From NCBI GenBank assembly GCA_019416285.1, contig DXXM01000036.1:1-32893 (forward strand): DNA of 32,893 nucleotides. The letters are read 5' to 3'. The DNA is from Bacteroidales bacterium. GTDB lineage: Bacteria; Bacteroidota; Bacteroidia; Bacteroidales; Muribaculaceae. The notes beneath the pieces are model-generated. The model made no database searches and was not told the DNA's origin. It worked only from the letters and a program-made list of their open reading frames with translations. Made by a program: the position numbers and the translations under genes. Below, piece after piece: positions 1 to 8,337 of the stretch (its first letter is position 1; each line of letters starts with the position of its first letter).

Positions 1-1014
1 GAGCTGTTCACCTATCTTTTTCAACTTGTCGTTCACAAGATGCGCGCCGTTCTTGTACTGCGTGCGGCTGTCTGTGCCGTTCTCCTTGATAATGGGCAGC
101 AGATACAGACTGCCCCCAGTATCGTATTTGTCGATGATTTCCTGCATGGGCTTCTCCCATTTGATGAACAGCTGCTGGTTGGTTTTCTTACGGCGGTAGC
201 TAAGTATTCCCCCATGCAGATCCTTTTTCTTCAGGAAAGCCATGTCGATGAATGACATACCACGGGTATAGAACGAGAACATGAACAGATCACGGGCAAA
301 ATCGAGCTGCGGAGACAAACTAAGATCAAGATTCTTGATTTCCTTGATTGTCTTGGCCGACAGCGCTCGTTTCACCGTCTTGTCTATCCCAGTATATACA
401 TACTTGAATGGAGATCTCTGCACGGTGATATCCTTCTCAACCGCCCTGTTGTAGATAGCACGAAGATTGCGCATATAAAACGAGATGGTATTCTTGCAGA
501 TTCCGGTCTCTTTCAGCCATTGCTCGTATTCCAGCATGAGACTGGAATCCATATTGTCAATCGGGACATCGTCCTCTCCCCGGAAACGCTTGAAACTGTT
601 TATGGCAGTGGTGTATTTGGCGGCGGTATGGCTTTTGCCAATCTGCGTCAGACGGCTGATAAGACCCGCTGCAAACGAGATGAAGCATCCGTCATTATCT
701 GCCGCATTGTATAGTTCGACAACCTTGTCCGTATTATACGGAATCCCCGCTTTCTCAAGACGGGTTGCTATTCCCGACAGCCGCGTGATATTAGCAGTCA
801 GCATCTCGCGTAACGATGACAGATATCTGTTTCGACTGGCATCACAAGCTGCCGGTATGACGATTTTTGACTCCATGGCGTTCCATTCGTATGGAAACAG
901 CTTGTAGCCGGTATAAATTTGCCTGGTCAAACGGTTATGTATGACCTGATAGAAAAGCGTCCCAGCCTTGTCCGGATGTGAGGATGCCCTGAATTTGATT
1001 TTTACTGTAGCCAT
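1..1014 (-). CDS. Tyrosine site-specific recombinase (integrase), 3' end outside window
   Basis: The minus strand is open from an ATG at 1012-1014 to the left edge, giving 338 codons with no stop, so the C-terminal part is missing. The N-terminus (MATVKIKFRAS, then a TRQIYTGYKLFPYEWN segment) resembles the arm-type DNA-binding domain of Bacteroidota integrases. Residues about 125-215 look like the SAM-like core-binding domain (YEQWL, NTISFYMRNLRAIYNRAV). The catalytic domain begins near residue 230, and FYTRGMSFIDMAFL carries the first catalytic Arg. The remaining His-x-x-Arg and Tyr residues lie beyond the window. Such proteins integrate conjugative or mobilisable elements or invert local DNA in Bacteroidales. 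The adjacent IS21 debris supports a mobile-element margin. Whether it is an integrase or an invertase cannot be decided here. Confidence 0.9.
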   Translation of the reverse strand, partial: MATVKIKFRASSHPDKAGTLFYQVIHNRLTRQIYTGYKLFPYEWNAMESKIVIPAACDASRNRYLSSLREMLTANITRLSGIATRLEKAGIPYNTDKVVELYNAADNDGCFISFAAGLISRLTQIGKSHTAAKYTTAINSFKRFRGEDDVPIDNMDSSLMLEYEQWLKETGICKNTISFYMRNLRAIYNRAVEKDITVQRSPFKYVYTGIDKTVKRALSAKTIKEIKNLDLSLSPQLDFARDLFMFSFYTRGMSFIDMAFLKKKDLHGGILSYRRKKTNQQLFIKWEKPMQEIIDKYDTGGSLYLLPIIKENGTDSRTQYKNGAHLVNDKLKKIGEQL

Positions 1015-1089
1015 ATAAGTAACTCTTAAAAATTAATTTATACTTGATGCGGGATTTATTTCGAGGAAAAATCGAAGTGTGAAGAGGGA

Positions 1090-1105
1090 GTTTATAGTTA
1101 TAAAC
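1090..1105. promoter_or_regulatory. Short palindrome upstream of the recombinase
   Basis: A perfect 7-bp inverted repeat with a 2-bp centre (GTTTATA-GT-TATAAAC) lies 75 bp upstream of the recombinase start codon in AT-rich DNA. It could be an operator or a recombinase arm or core site, but nothing else supports either role. Confidence 0.3.
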
Positions 1106-1205
1106 GACCGATGAACAGTTTGATTTTTACCGGAATAAAGCCGCAGAAAGTATAAAAGCATTCCTGAGTTGCTTTTGTAAAAAACATATTGCGTTTAATT
1201 TTTAA

Positions 1206-1429
1206 GAGGGTGCGAAGCTGCTGTTCAACCATCTGTCACTCAAAGCAAAAACACGTTCAACCATCATCACCACCAACCTGGCCTTCAACCGTTGGAATGA
1301 ATAATCCCTGACAAAGTGCTGGTCAATGCCTTGGTCGACCGACTGACCCACAAGGCAAAAATCATAAACATGACAGGTACTTCCTTCCGCCTCAAACAGA
1401 CACAACAGATGATCAAAAATCAAATCTGA
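1206..1429 (+). pseudogene. istB: Remnant of IS21-family IstB helper ATPase (C-terminal part, frameshifted)
   Basis: The plus strand encodes GAKLLFNHLSLK, then RSTIITTNLAFNRWNE, then, after a one-base shift near 1294, IIPDKVLVNALVDRLTHKA followed by INMTGTSFRLKQTQQ and a stop at 1427-1429. This matches the end of IstB, where sensor-type 'ITTNL-F--W' is followed by 'ALVDRLTHKA' and 'SFRL'. Walker A and B motifs are absent, because a stop codon sits at 1203-1205 just before the homology begins. No IstA transposase is in the window. This is therefore a decayed relic of an IS21 insertion and not an active element. Confidence is high for family and degradation, moderate for exact limits. Confidence 0.8.
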
Positions 1430-1478
1430 TTTATGATTTTTTCAACGAGAATTATTAACTTTGAAAACCTCTTTCGGT

Positions 1479-1520
1479 GGCCTATTTTTAATGAGTGACC
1501 GGCCTACTTTTCAGTGAGTA
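1479..1520. repeat. Tandem repeats resembling an IS21-type element end
   Basis: Two copies of a GGCCTAYTTTT core followed by TGAGT occur 22 bp apart (1479 and 1501), about 50 bp after the istB remnant stop. IS21 elements carry multiple repeated transposase-binding sites in their ends, so this is probably the right end of the relic element. No matching left end was seen. Confidence 0.5.
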
Positions 1521-1563
1521 TTTACACGTTAATTAATCCCGTCACATAGTAAATATTATATAC

Positions 1564-2055
1564 ATGACATTGATAAGAGAAACCGCTCCCGCCGACTATC
1601 CCGTTCTCGTGGAAATCTGGGAACGCTCCGTGCGCTCTTCTCACCATTTTCTCAGCGAAGCTGATATTGCCGAAATACGCGAAGCACTGGTACCCCTATA
1701 TTTTCCAAATGTGCATCTTTACGTCCTCGAAATCGGCAAAACCACCTCTACTCATGAGAACGGACAAACTTCATCCTCACCGGCAAATGAACATATAATT
1801 GCAGGCTTCATCGGACTGCTTGACAATAAAATCGAAATGCTTTTCGTCGACAGCCGGTATCAGGGCAAAGGCTACGGTACTGCCTTGATTGATTTCGCCT
1901 TCAGAAAAGGGGCCGTCGCTGTCGATGTGAACGAACAGAACCCCTCAGCACTCGCCTTCTACATTTCCAAAGGATTCCGGATTATCAGCCGCGACCCAAC
2001 CGACGAATCCAATCGTCCTTTTCCAATTCTCCATCTAACCCGCTCAATCCATTAA
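1564..2055 (+). CDS. GNAT family N-acetyltransferase, YjaB-like
   Basis: This 163-residue protein has a single GNAT domain. It opens with IRETAPADYPVLVEIWERSV and has the acetyl-CoA pyrophosphate-binding loop DSRYQGKGYGTALI (about residues 96-109). It ends with the VDVNEQNPSALAFYISKGF motif in which a Tyr is the usual general acid, followed by PFPILHLTRS. The order closely follows E. coli YjaB ('TNVNEQNEQAVGFYKKVGF', 'YPLLNL'). It should transfer acetyl from acetyl-CoA to an amine; the substrate is unknown. A short low-complexity insert (THENGQTSSSPANEH, about residues 61-75) lies in a loop. It stands alone between IS21 debris and the convergent MATE gene, whose stop is 17 bp away. Confidence 0.85.
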   Translation: MTLIRETAPADYPVLVEIWERSVRSSHHFLSEADIAEIREALVPLYFPNVHLYVLEIGKTTSTHENGQTSSSPANEHIIAGFIGLLDNKIEMLFVDSRYQGKGYGTALIDFAFRKGAVAVDVNEQNPSALAFYISKGFRIISRDPTDESNRPFPILHLTRSIH

Positions 2056-2072
2056 CCACAATAGAAGTAATA

Positions 2073-3428
2073 TTATGCCGCGGAGCGGTGGCGGGTGGCG
2101 GCGTAGAGGATGGTGATGACGATGAGGGTCAGGAATTCTGCGGTAGGGATTGCAAGCCAGAGGCCGGTGGCGCCGGCGATGCGCGGAAGCAGGATGAAGC
2201 CGGGCACGAGGAACACGATGCCGCGCAGCAGCATGTAGACAATCGACCGTCCGGCGAGCTCGCGGCTCTGATAGTAGCCGATGAAGGTAATGTTTATCGC
2301 AAAGAATATGGCGCAGCTTCCGAGGATGGGGAGGCCTCCCACGGCGAGACTGTAGGCTGTTTCAGAAGGGCTGAGGAAGATATGGGTCAGCACGGGCGAA
2401 CCAATCCACATGCCGAGCGAAATCAGCACTCCGCAGACGCAGGCCGTGAGCAGCGCAATCCGCAGCGCCTGGCTCACGCGCTGAAACTGTCCGGCACCGT
2501 AGTTGAAGCTGATGATGGGCTGCGAAGCCTGTGCGACAGCGTTGCTTATCGAGAATATCATCGGGAAAAGATAGCAGCCGATGCTGTAGGCCGCCACACC
2601 CGGCTCGCCGAGATAGGCCATGAACATGAAATTACCTGTCACTATCATCACTCCGAGCGAGAGTTCGGCGATGAATGTGGCGAGGCCGATTTTCATCATG
2701 TAGGCTGTGTTGCGCAGGGAGAGGCGGAGAGATTTCCATGACAGTTTTAGACGATAGAATTTGAGCTTGTCGGAAAAACGCAGGAAATACACGAGCACCA
2801 TCAGTCCGCCGATAATGCACGAAAGTGAGGTCGCTATCGACGCGCCCTTTATGCCCATCCCCATCGGGAACACCATCCCCCAGTCGAGCACGATATTGAC
2901 AACAGCCGCCACAATCTGCACGCTCATGGCATATTTCGGTGAGCCGTCCAGACGGATAAGCATCATGCCGACACACTGAAGATAGAAAAACATGAGACCC
3001 GGCAGGAGCCAGAGCAGATAGTCGGAGGCCAAATCCTCGAGGAGCGGACTGCATCCGAGCATATAGAGCACCGGCCGCGTGAACAGCAGCGAGACAAGAA
3101 TCACGGCGCCGAAAATCAGCGCTCCCGCAATGTAGGCTTGCGTCATGATTATCCTCGCGGCCTTCACGTTGTTTTCGGCCAGGCGGATACTTCCTATCAC
3201 CGACGCGCCGATGCCGAACATCAGCCCCACCCCTGTGCAGACAAGGAAAAGTGGCGCAACGATGTTGATTGCCGCGAGCGCGTTGCTGCCGACACCGTGG
3301 CCCACAAACATGCCGTCGCAGATATTGAGCAGCGAATTGAACACCATGCCCACCAGCGTCGGGAAAAACAGCGCCTTGAAAAGTTCGTCGATTCTGCCGT
3401 TGCCAAAGTCAAGTTTATCTCTGTTCAT
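2073..3428 (-). CDS. MATE family efflux transporter
   Basis: This 451-residue protein is strongly hydrophobic along its length, with about 12 predicted membrane segments in two similar halves, as expected for MATE (MOP superfamily) cation-coupled multidrug exporters. It begins MNRDKLDFGNGRIDELF, followed by FFPTLVGMVFNSLLNICDGMFVGHGVG, the typical first helix pair. The second half has GEPGVAAYSIGCYLFPMIFSISNAVAQASQPIISFNYGAGQ, which matches the conserved 'a-aqP-ig-nyGAg' region. The length is normal. It is divergent from an AraC-type regulator with 147 bp between the starts, so that regulator may control it (inference). The substrate cannot be read from sequence. Confidence 0.92.
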   Translation of the reverse strand: MNRDKLDFGNGRIDELFKALFFPTLVGMVFNSLLNICDGMFVGHGVGSNALAAINIVAPLFLVCTGVGLMFGIGASVIGSIRLAENNVKAARIIMTQAYIAGALIFGAVILVSLLFTRPVLYMLGCSPLLEDLASDYLLWLLPGLMFFYLQCVGMMLIRLDGSPKYAMSVQIVAAVVNIVLDWGMVFPMGMGIKGASIATSLSCIIGGLMVLVYFLRFSDKLKFYRLKLSWKSLRLSLRNTAYMMKIGLATFIAELSLGVMIVTGNFMFMAYLGEPGVAAYSIGCYLFPMIFSISNAVAQASQPIISFNYGAGQFQRVSQALRIALLTACVCGVLISLGMWIGSPVLTHIFLSPSETAYSLAVGGLPILGSCAIFFAINITFIGYYQSRELAGRSIVYMLLRGIVFLVPGFILLPRIAGATGLWLAIPTAEFLTLIVITILYAATRHRSAA

Positions 3429-3462
3429 ATCGGTTTATTATACGGTTTTCAAATTCAGAGTG

Positions 3463-3470
3463 CAAAGGTA
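3463..3470 (-). promoter_or_regulatory. Candidate -7 box for the MATE gene
   Basis: The minus strand reads TACCTTTG followed by C, a full match to the Bacteroidota -7 consensus TAnnTTTG, 35 bp upstream of the MATE start. The nearest upstream TTTG (3487-3490) leaves only 16 bp, so a proper -33 box is not evident. Confidence 0.5.
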
Positions 3471-3575
3471 GCCACTTATTATCATTCAAAATGGTGGAAA
3501 ACATTAAAGAATGGGTACTTTTTATAACAAATCGGCAAAAATCGCGTTTTCAATAGTAATTTCACACATAAAATC

Positions 3576-4442
3576 ATGAGGAAAAGCCAGCAAAACGTCC
3601 TCTTCCGCCACAAACGCCAGGCCGCAAGCGGCACCACCTCCGCCTCCGACTGGCAGACCGGTTCTCCATTGCCTATCAGCGGGTGCCTGATAATGCTCTG
3701 CACATCGGGGCGGGGCCGTTTTTCAATCAATTCGCGCAACTTTTCCATCAGACCGGGCCGCTGCGCTTTCATCGCTTTTGACATGGTGACGATACCGGTG
3801 AGCATATCCGCGGATTTCAACGCGCTTTATTTCTCGATGGATTTTGCAATGACACAAGACATTTTCTTCCTCGTTACGTCAAAACGGTTCTGGGATTTCA
3901 TATACCTGACACCCGTTTTTCCTCTGCCGGCCGACAGCCACAGCGCCCTGCTTCACTGGTTTTCGCTCATCGGCTGGATTGACAATACATGCACGGAAAC
4001 CGTCAGAGACACGGCCATACGCAACGAAGCAGCCAATTTCATAACCATCCTGGCGGGGCAGATTGAGAGCCGACTGGGGAGTCTCGGGCTTAATCCGTCG
4101 AAGAACAGAGCCTGGAGCATGGTCAACGATTTCGTAGCCCTTCTGAACCGCCACTACGCCTCGCATCACGACGTGGCGTTCTATGCCGACCGACTCCACA
4201 TCACGCCCAATTATCTGAATATAATCACGAGAAAACACACCGGAATTTCAGCCAAAGAGCAGATAAACCTCATGCTCGTCCACGTCATAAAAACTCTGCT
4301 CGACACTACAGACCTCCCTGTCAAACACATAGCCGAAAGGCTTCACTACGACGACCCGTCATATCTGTGTCGGATATTCCGCCAGCAAACGGGTCTTACG
4401 CCGATTCAATACCGCAATAAACTCCGCCTACACGATAAATAG
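3576..4442 (+). CDS. AraC family transcriptional regulator
   Basis: This 288-residue protein has an N-terminal cupin-like sensing region (about residues 25-130) and a C-terminal AraC/XylS double helix-turn-helix (about residues 190-285). In the latter, DVAFYADRLHITPNYLNIITRKHTG is the first helix-turn-helix. LPVKHIAERLHYDDPSYLCRIFRQQTGLTPIQYR is the second, with the family signature. It should bind DNA and activate or repress nearby genes on sensing a small ligand. It is divergent from the MATE exporter and shares a 147 bp intergenic region with it, which suggests local control of export. The ligand is unknown. The following 867 bp hold no recognised gene. Confidence 0.9.
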   Translation: MRKSQQNVLFRHKRQAASGTTSASDWQTGSPLPISGCLIMLCTSGRGRFSINSRNFSIRPGRCAFIAFDMVTIPVSISADFNALYFSMDFAMTQDIFFLVTSKRFWDFIYLTPVFPLPADSHSALLHWFSLIGWIDNTCTETVRDTAIRNEAANFITILAGQIESRLGSLGLNPSKNRAWSMVNDFVALLNRHYASHHDVAFYADRLHITPNYLNIITRKHTGISAKEQINLMLVHVIKTLLDTTDLPVKHIAERLHYDDPSYLCRIFRQQTGLTPIQYRNKLRLHDK

Positions 4443-5074
4443 CCGCCGCAGAGCCGGAAATACGCAAAAATAGGGGGAATATATCTGCGCAAACCGCTCT
4501 GCATCTGTCAAATTTAATAATATCTAAGTTAATTTTGTTTTCATTGGTGGAATATTGATTAAATTCCAAATATTTATAGTTAAAGATTGTTAATAACTCC
4601 TCTTTTTATAATTGCAAATTGTTATAACTATGAACATCAGGAGGATGCGTCGCCAAAGTCTCTTTGGATATAGAAATTATTGTTTCAGTTTGCAATCTCA
4701 TCGCTTATTTGTTTGCAAATATGAATTATAAATTTATTCCCAAATCGAGAATTTATGTTTACATTTGAAAATACTAAGAAATTTAGAATTGTTGTTTTGT
4801 AAACGGACTATTTACAATTGAATAGTTCGCAAATTCAATCATGCGCAATGTCCCTAGTGGCGGTAATGATTACGATTTTAGATTTTCAAATATGCAGATG
4901 TAATCAGTTATTAAATGTAAATTTTGCACCCAAAATCAGCATTTAATATAATTAACAATAATTTTACATGGCTAAAAACCAGCGTAATTGCGATTTTTCT
5001 TTAAACAATAGCTTTAATATAATCACAGCCGATTTCTCGCTTTAAGCCAAATTGTGCAATCCATTATATATTTT

Positions 5075-5117
5075 AATAGCAACGTATCGAATAATCGATA
5101 TGTTGCTATTTTTTATT
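5075..5117 (+). terminator. Orphan intrinsic terminator-like hairpin
   Basis: A 15-bp stem (arms 5075-5089 and 5096-5110, one G-U pair, 6-nt loop AATAAT) is followed directly by a T-rich run (TTTTTTATTTAT). It fits a Rho-independent terminator on the plus strand, yet the nearest upstream gene (AraC) ends more than 600 bp earlier. A long 3' region or a separate small RNA is therefore implied. Confidence 0.55.
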
Positions 5118-5237
5118 TATAGCAACACTTTATATTCACTATTTTTGTTTGCAAACGCATTATTTTCAATTCTCAGAATAAAACTCACGAATGTAAATTT
5201 AATTTTCAAATGAATATTCAAAATTTAGATTAGTAAA

Positions 5238-5269
5238 TTTGCACTTTCTAAATATTATGATTACATTTG
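5238..5269 (+). promoter_or_regulatory. Bacteroidota-type promoter for the XRE gene
   Basis: TTTG at 5238-5241, a 20 bp spacer, then TACATTTG at 5262-5269 match the -33/-7 consensus used by the Bacteroidota primary sigma factor. Transcription would start near 5276, about 34 nt before the ATG at 5310. A second -7-like TAAATTTG lies at 5234-5241. Confidence 0.6.
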
Positions 5270-5309
5270 CAATCGCATTACAAAGTTGAATTTTTCAAGA
5301 GTTTGCATT

Positions 5310-6035
5310 ATGGACCTTGTTTCGAGACTCAAACAGTATCTTGACTACCGGCAAATCAGCGTCACCCAGTTTGCCGATGAGTGCGCCATCCCCCGACCCA
5401 CCGGAAGCCAGCTTCTTGCCGGCCGCAACAAAAAAGTCAGCGACGAGATAATCAGTAAAATCCACGCCGCCTACCCCGAGCTCAACATCGTCTGGCTGAT
5501 GTTTGGCGAGGGAGATATGGTGAAGGGTGCAAATATTGAAATCTCAGAGGCTCAAAACATGTCTAAAAACGATCTTCCGGCTCCTCAACCCACTATGGAA
5601 CAAGCCATTGACTTCGGAATTGATTTCAACGAAAACTCTTCAGAAAATGTGTCGGAAAAAATTTCGGTTGAGCCGACGGCTAACACATTTACATTCGCGG
5701 CCCCTTCAGCTCCTTTCGGACAAGATGCTGACCCCGCAACAGCAATCGACCCGACGCGCCACGACATTTCCGCACCACCGTCGGCCACCTCTGTACCATC
5801 GCCACCCTCAGCATCCGCTCCGGGTGTACCCGCACCGTCACCTGTATTCAAAGCTCCGGCTCCCGATTTCCACGGCCAATCTGAGATGCCGCAGTCATCG
5901 CGTTCAGCATCGGAATCATTCACCGTCACCCCCGGCAAGGGCAAACGCGTCACCGGCATAGTGGTCTACTACGACGACTGTACTTACGAGTCATTCATCC
6001 CGGATCCGAACCACAGTCACCCCTTCATCCGCTGA
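5310..6035 (+). CDS. XRE-type helix-turn-helix regulator with Pro/Ala/Ser-rich linker
   Basis: I chose the ATG at 5310 (MDLVSRLKQYLDYRQ, 241 residues) because it begins the helix-turn-helix domain and follows a consensus promoter. An upstream TTG at 5286 adds eight residues unlike the family. Residues 1-70 form an XRE-like DNA-binding domain (ISVTQFADECAIPRPTGSQLL, then IVWLMFGEGDM). Residues about 110-210 are a low-complexity Pro/Ser/Ala linker. The C-terminus KRVTGIVVYYDDCTYESFIP resembles the short tail found at the end of many Bacteroidota proteins of this layout. It probably represses genes, perhaps its own, given the motif-rich upstream DNA (inference). The next gene has its own promoter. 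Confidence 0.8.
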   Translation: MDLVSRLKQYLDYRQISVTQFADECAIPRPTGSQLLAGRNKKVSDEIISKIHAAYPELNIVWLMFGEGDMVKGANIEISEAQNMSKNDLPAPQPTMEQAIDFGIDFNENSSENVSEKISVEPTANTFTFAAPSAPFGQDADPATAIDPTRHDISAPPSATSVPSPPSASAPGVPAPSPVFKAPAPDFHGQSEMPQSSRSASESFTVTPGKGKRVTGIVVYYDDCTYESFIPDPNHSHPFIR

Positions 6036-6080
6036 ACCCGCGAAAAACCACACGTCTCTCCCATCCCGCTCATCACCACT

Positions 6081-6112
6081 TTTGGCAGTCTGCGATATTC
6101 TGAGTAATTTTG
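6081..6112 (+). promoter_or_regulatory. Bacteroidota-type promoter for the ABC-F gene
   Basis: TTTG at 6081-6084, exactly 20 bp, then TAATTTTG at 6105-6112 form a consensus -33/-7 pair. The predicted leader is about 50 nt before the ATG at 6171. Confidence 0.7.
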
Positions 6113-6170
6113 CAGTCCGGTCCGACGCGACCTCAAATCCACCCGACTTTTTCACAAAAGTAAAATAAAG

Positions 6171-8207
6171 ATGAGCATATCCATCAACAGCCTCAAGGTT
6201 GAATTCAGTGCCAAATGTCTTTTCGACAACATATCATACATCATCAATCCTAAAGACAAGATAGCCCTTGTCGGTAAAAACGGAGCCGGAAAATCCACGA
6301 TGCTCAAAATCATCGCCGGCTTGCAGAAACCCACCTCAGGCAATGTCGCCATGCCGCGCGACACCACCGTCGGCTATCTCCCGCAGCACATAACCGTCAG
6401 CGACACCTCCACGGTCATCGACGAAGTCCGCAGCGCCTTCAGCCACGTCGACGAGATGCGCGCGCGTCTTGACGAAATCAACCACCAGCTCGCCACCCGC
6501 ACCGACTACGAGTCCGACGCCTATCAGGAACTCATCGAGGCAATGACCTCGCTCAACGACCGCCTCGCGATGGAAGAGAGCGAAAACTTCGAGGCGGAGA
6601 TGGAAAAGACACTCATCGGCCTCGGCTTCCTGCGCTCCGATTTCAACCGCCCCACTTCGGAATTTTCCGGCGGATGGCGCATGCGCATCGAGCTCGCGAA
6701 AATCCTTCTGCGGCGCCCCGACGTCCTGCTCCTCGACGAGCCCACCAATCACCTCGACATCGAGTCGATCCAGTGGCTTGAAAATTTCCTTATCACGAAG
6801 GCCAACGCCGTTGTGCTCGTGAGCCACGACCGCGCTTTCATTGACAATGTGACCAACCGCACAATCGAAATCTCGCTCGGAAAAATCTACGACTATTCCG
6901 TCAACTATTCGAAATATCTCGTGCTGCGTCAGGAGCGCCTCGAACAGCAGATGCGCGCCTATCAGAACCAGCAGAAAATGATTCAGGATACCGAGGACTT
7001 CATCGAGCGCTTCCGCTACAAGGCCACGAAGAGCGTGCAGGTCCAGAGCCGCATCAAGCAGCTTGCGAAAATCGAGCGCATAGAGGTCGACGAGGTCGAC
7101 ACCTCACATCTGAACCTCAAATTTCCCCCGGCTCCCCGTTCCGGCGACTACCCCGTCATTGCCGACAACGTGGGCAAAGCCTACGGCGATCATCAGGTAT
7201 TCGACCATGCCACGTTCACAATCAAGCGTGGTGAGAAAGTGGCCTTCGTCGGCAAGAACGGCGAGGGAAAATCCACGCTCGTCAAATGTATCATGGGGGA
7301 GATTCCGTTTACCGGCACACTCAAGATCGGCCACAATGTCAAAATCGGATACTTCGCCCAGAACCAGGCCACGCTGCTTGACGGCGAGATAACGGTGTTC
7401 GATACAATCGACCGTGTAGCCGTCGGCGACATCCGCACCAAAATCCGCGACATTCTCGGTGCCTTCATGTTCGGCGGCGAGGCTTCCGACAAAAAAGTGA
7501 AGGTGCTTTCCGGCGGCGAGAAAACGCGCCTCGCCATGATTCGTCTCCTGCTCGAACCGGTCAATCTTCTCATCCTCGACGAGCCCACCAACCACCTTGA
7601 CATGAAAACCAAGGATATTCTCAAACAAGCCATCAAGGATTTCAACGGCACAGTCATCGTGGTCAGCCACGACCGTGAGTTCCTCGACGGCCTCGTGGAG
7701 AAAGTCTATGAGTTCGGCGGAGGCCAGGTCAAGGAATGTCTCGGCGGAATCTACGAGTTCCTTGAGAAAAAGAAACTCGCCTCGCTCACCGAACTTGAGC
7801 GCAACACCATCCGCCCCGTCACGGGTTCGAAAGACACCGCACCATCCCAGCCGGGAGCCAAGCAGTCAGCAGCCAAAGCGCAGCCCGAATCTCAGACTCC
7901 GTCGAAATCCTCCACTCCGGAATCAGGCCAACCTGCCGCCAGCGCCCCCGCTCCGGGCCGCAAGCTCTCCTACGCCGAACAGCGCGAACACGACAAACTC
8001 GTCCGGAAGGCGCGCAAAAAAGTCGAGGAAGCGGAAACTGAGATTGCACGTCTCGAACAGGCCGTGGCCGACATCGAGGCCATCCTCGCCGCAGGCAATC
8101 CTCCGGCCGACATCTACGAGCGCCACGCCTCCACTTCAAAGCAGCTCGAAAACGCCATGTCGCTCTGGGAACTCGCCTCGATGGAGCTCGAAGAAATATC
8201 AAAATAA
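6171..8207 (+). CDS. ABC-F family ATP-binding protein
   Basis: This 678-residue soluble protein has two ABC ATPase domains and no membrane segments, the ABC-F layout. The first domain has Walker A GKNGAGKST (near residue 37), signature SGGWRMRIELAKILL and Walker B VLLLDEPTNHLD. The second has GKNGEGKST, LSGGEKTRLAMIRLLL and LLILDEPTNHLD. The linker between them (about residues 250-310, YQNQQKMIQDTEDFIERF) is the helical P-site tRNA interaction motif region. The C-terminus has a Pro/Ser/Ala-rich segment and then a charged coiled coil (about residues 610-678). ABC-F proteins act on the ribosome, in translation or antibiotic protection; the subtype (Uup-, EttA- or YheS-like) is not resolved. It has its own promoter and ends at a long hairpin. 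Confidence 0.93.
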   Translation: MSISINSLKVEFSAKCLFDNISYIINPKDKIALVGKNGAGKSTMLKIIAGLQKPTSGNVAMPRDTTVGYLPQHITVSDTSTVIDEVRSAFSHVDEMRARLDEINHQLATRTDYESDAYQELIEAMTSLNDRLAMEESENFEAEMEKTLIGLGFLRSDFNRPTSEFSGGWRMRIELAKILLRRPDVLLLDEPTNHLDIESIQWLENFLITKANAVVLVSHDRAFIDNVTNRTIEISLGKIYDYSVNYSKYLVLRQERLEQQMRAYQNQQKMIQDTEDFIERFRYKATKSVQVQSRIKQLAKIERIEVDEVDTSHLNLKFPPAPRSGDYPVIADNVGKAYGDHQVFDHATFTIKRGEKVAFVGKNGEGKSTLVKCIMGEIPFTGTLKIGHNVKIGYFAQNQATLLDGEITVFDTIDRVAVGDIRTKIRDILGAFMFGGEASDKKVKVLSGGEKTRLAMIRLLLEPVNLLILDEPTNHLDMKTKDILKQAIKDFNGTVIVVSHDREFLDGLVEKVYEFGGGQVKECLGGIYEFLEKKKLASLTELERNTIRPVTGSKDTAPSQPGAKQSAAKAQPESQTPSKSSTPESGQPAASAPAPGRKLSYAEQREHDKLVRKARKKVEEAETEIARLEQAVADIEAILAAGNPPADIYERHASTSKQLENAMSLWELASMELEEISK

Positions 8208-8232
8208 CCTTTCGGAGTCCTCGAATAAAGGG

Positions 8233-8325
8233 ATACAACAACAGAAGGCACAAAAGAGACAGAATTTTTCAGCTATCCGATGGCTGAAATTCAATCTGTC
8301 TCTTTTGTGCCTTCTGTTGTTGTAT
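8233..8325. terminator. Very long hairpin (31-bp perfect stem) between convergent genes
   Basis: Arms 8233-8263 and 8295-8325 are perfect reverse complements over 31 bp. The inner part adds a 7-bp stem (TTTCAGC/GCTGAAA) after a small asymmetric bulge. It lies between the ABC-F stop and the stop of the convergent CvfB-like gene, so it probably terminates both. It shares the module CAAAAGAGACA with the hairpin at 16300-16411. Confidence 0.75.
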
Positions 8326-8337
8326 GCCTTTACAATT

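Larger units (their letters stand above)
4689..5280 (+). repeat. Three dispersed copies of TTTGCAAWCnCAT
   Basis: Copies start at 4689 (TTTGCAATCTCATCG), 5148 (TTTGCAAACGCATTA) and 5266 (TTTGCAATCGCATTA). The last overlaps the -7 box of the promoter before the XRE gene, and a shortened form TTTGCATTATGG overlaps the start codon (5302-5313). The spacing to the gene suggests operator sites for that regulator, but binding is inference. Confidence 0.4.
4443..5309. other. 867 bp AT-rich intergenic region with recurring motifs, no convincing gene
   Basis: This stretch is much richer in A and T than the flanking genes. No ORF longer than 33 codons looks plausible; the best, 4630-4731 on the plus strand, has no recognised family. 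It holds a 6-bp palindrome CCAAAG-TCT-CTTTGG (4653-4667), several TTTGCA-containing motifs (including near 4689, 4712, 5148, 5266 and 5302), a terminator-like hairpin (5075-5117) and a consensus promoter next to the XRE gene. The size, composition and repeated motifs point to a regulatory region or an unannotated small RNA. Confidence 0.6.

Noticed and set aside
1202..1423. A 73-codon minus-strand frame
   Set aside because: It is the antisense of the istB remnant; the plus strand shows clear IstB homology.
2088..2741. A 217-codon plus-strand frame opposite the MATE gene
   Set aside because: It is antisense to a clear MATE transporter and its charged, repetitive composition is typical of a shadow frame.
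4630..4731. A 33-codon ORF (MNIRRMRRQSLFGYR...) with an AGGAGG-like sequence inside it
   Set aside because: It is too short, has no promoter or ribosome site upstream, no recognised family, and lies in AT-rich DNA where short frames arise by chance.
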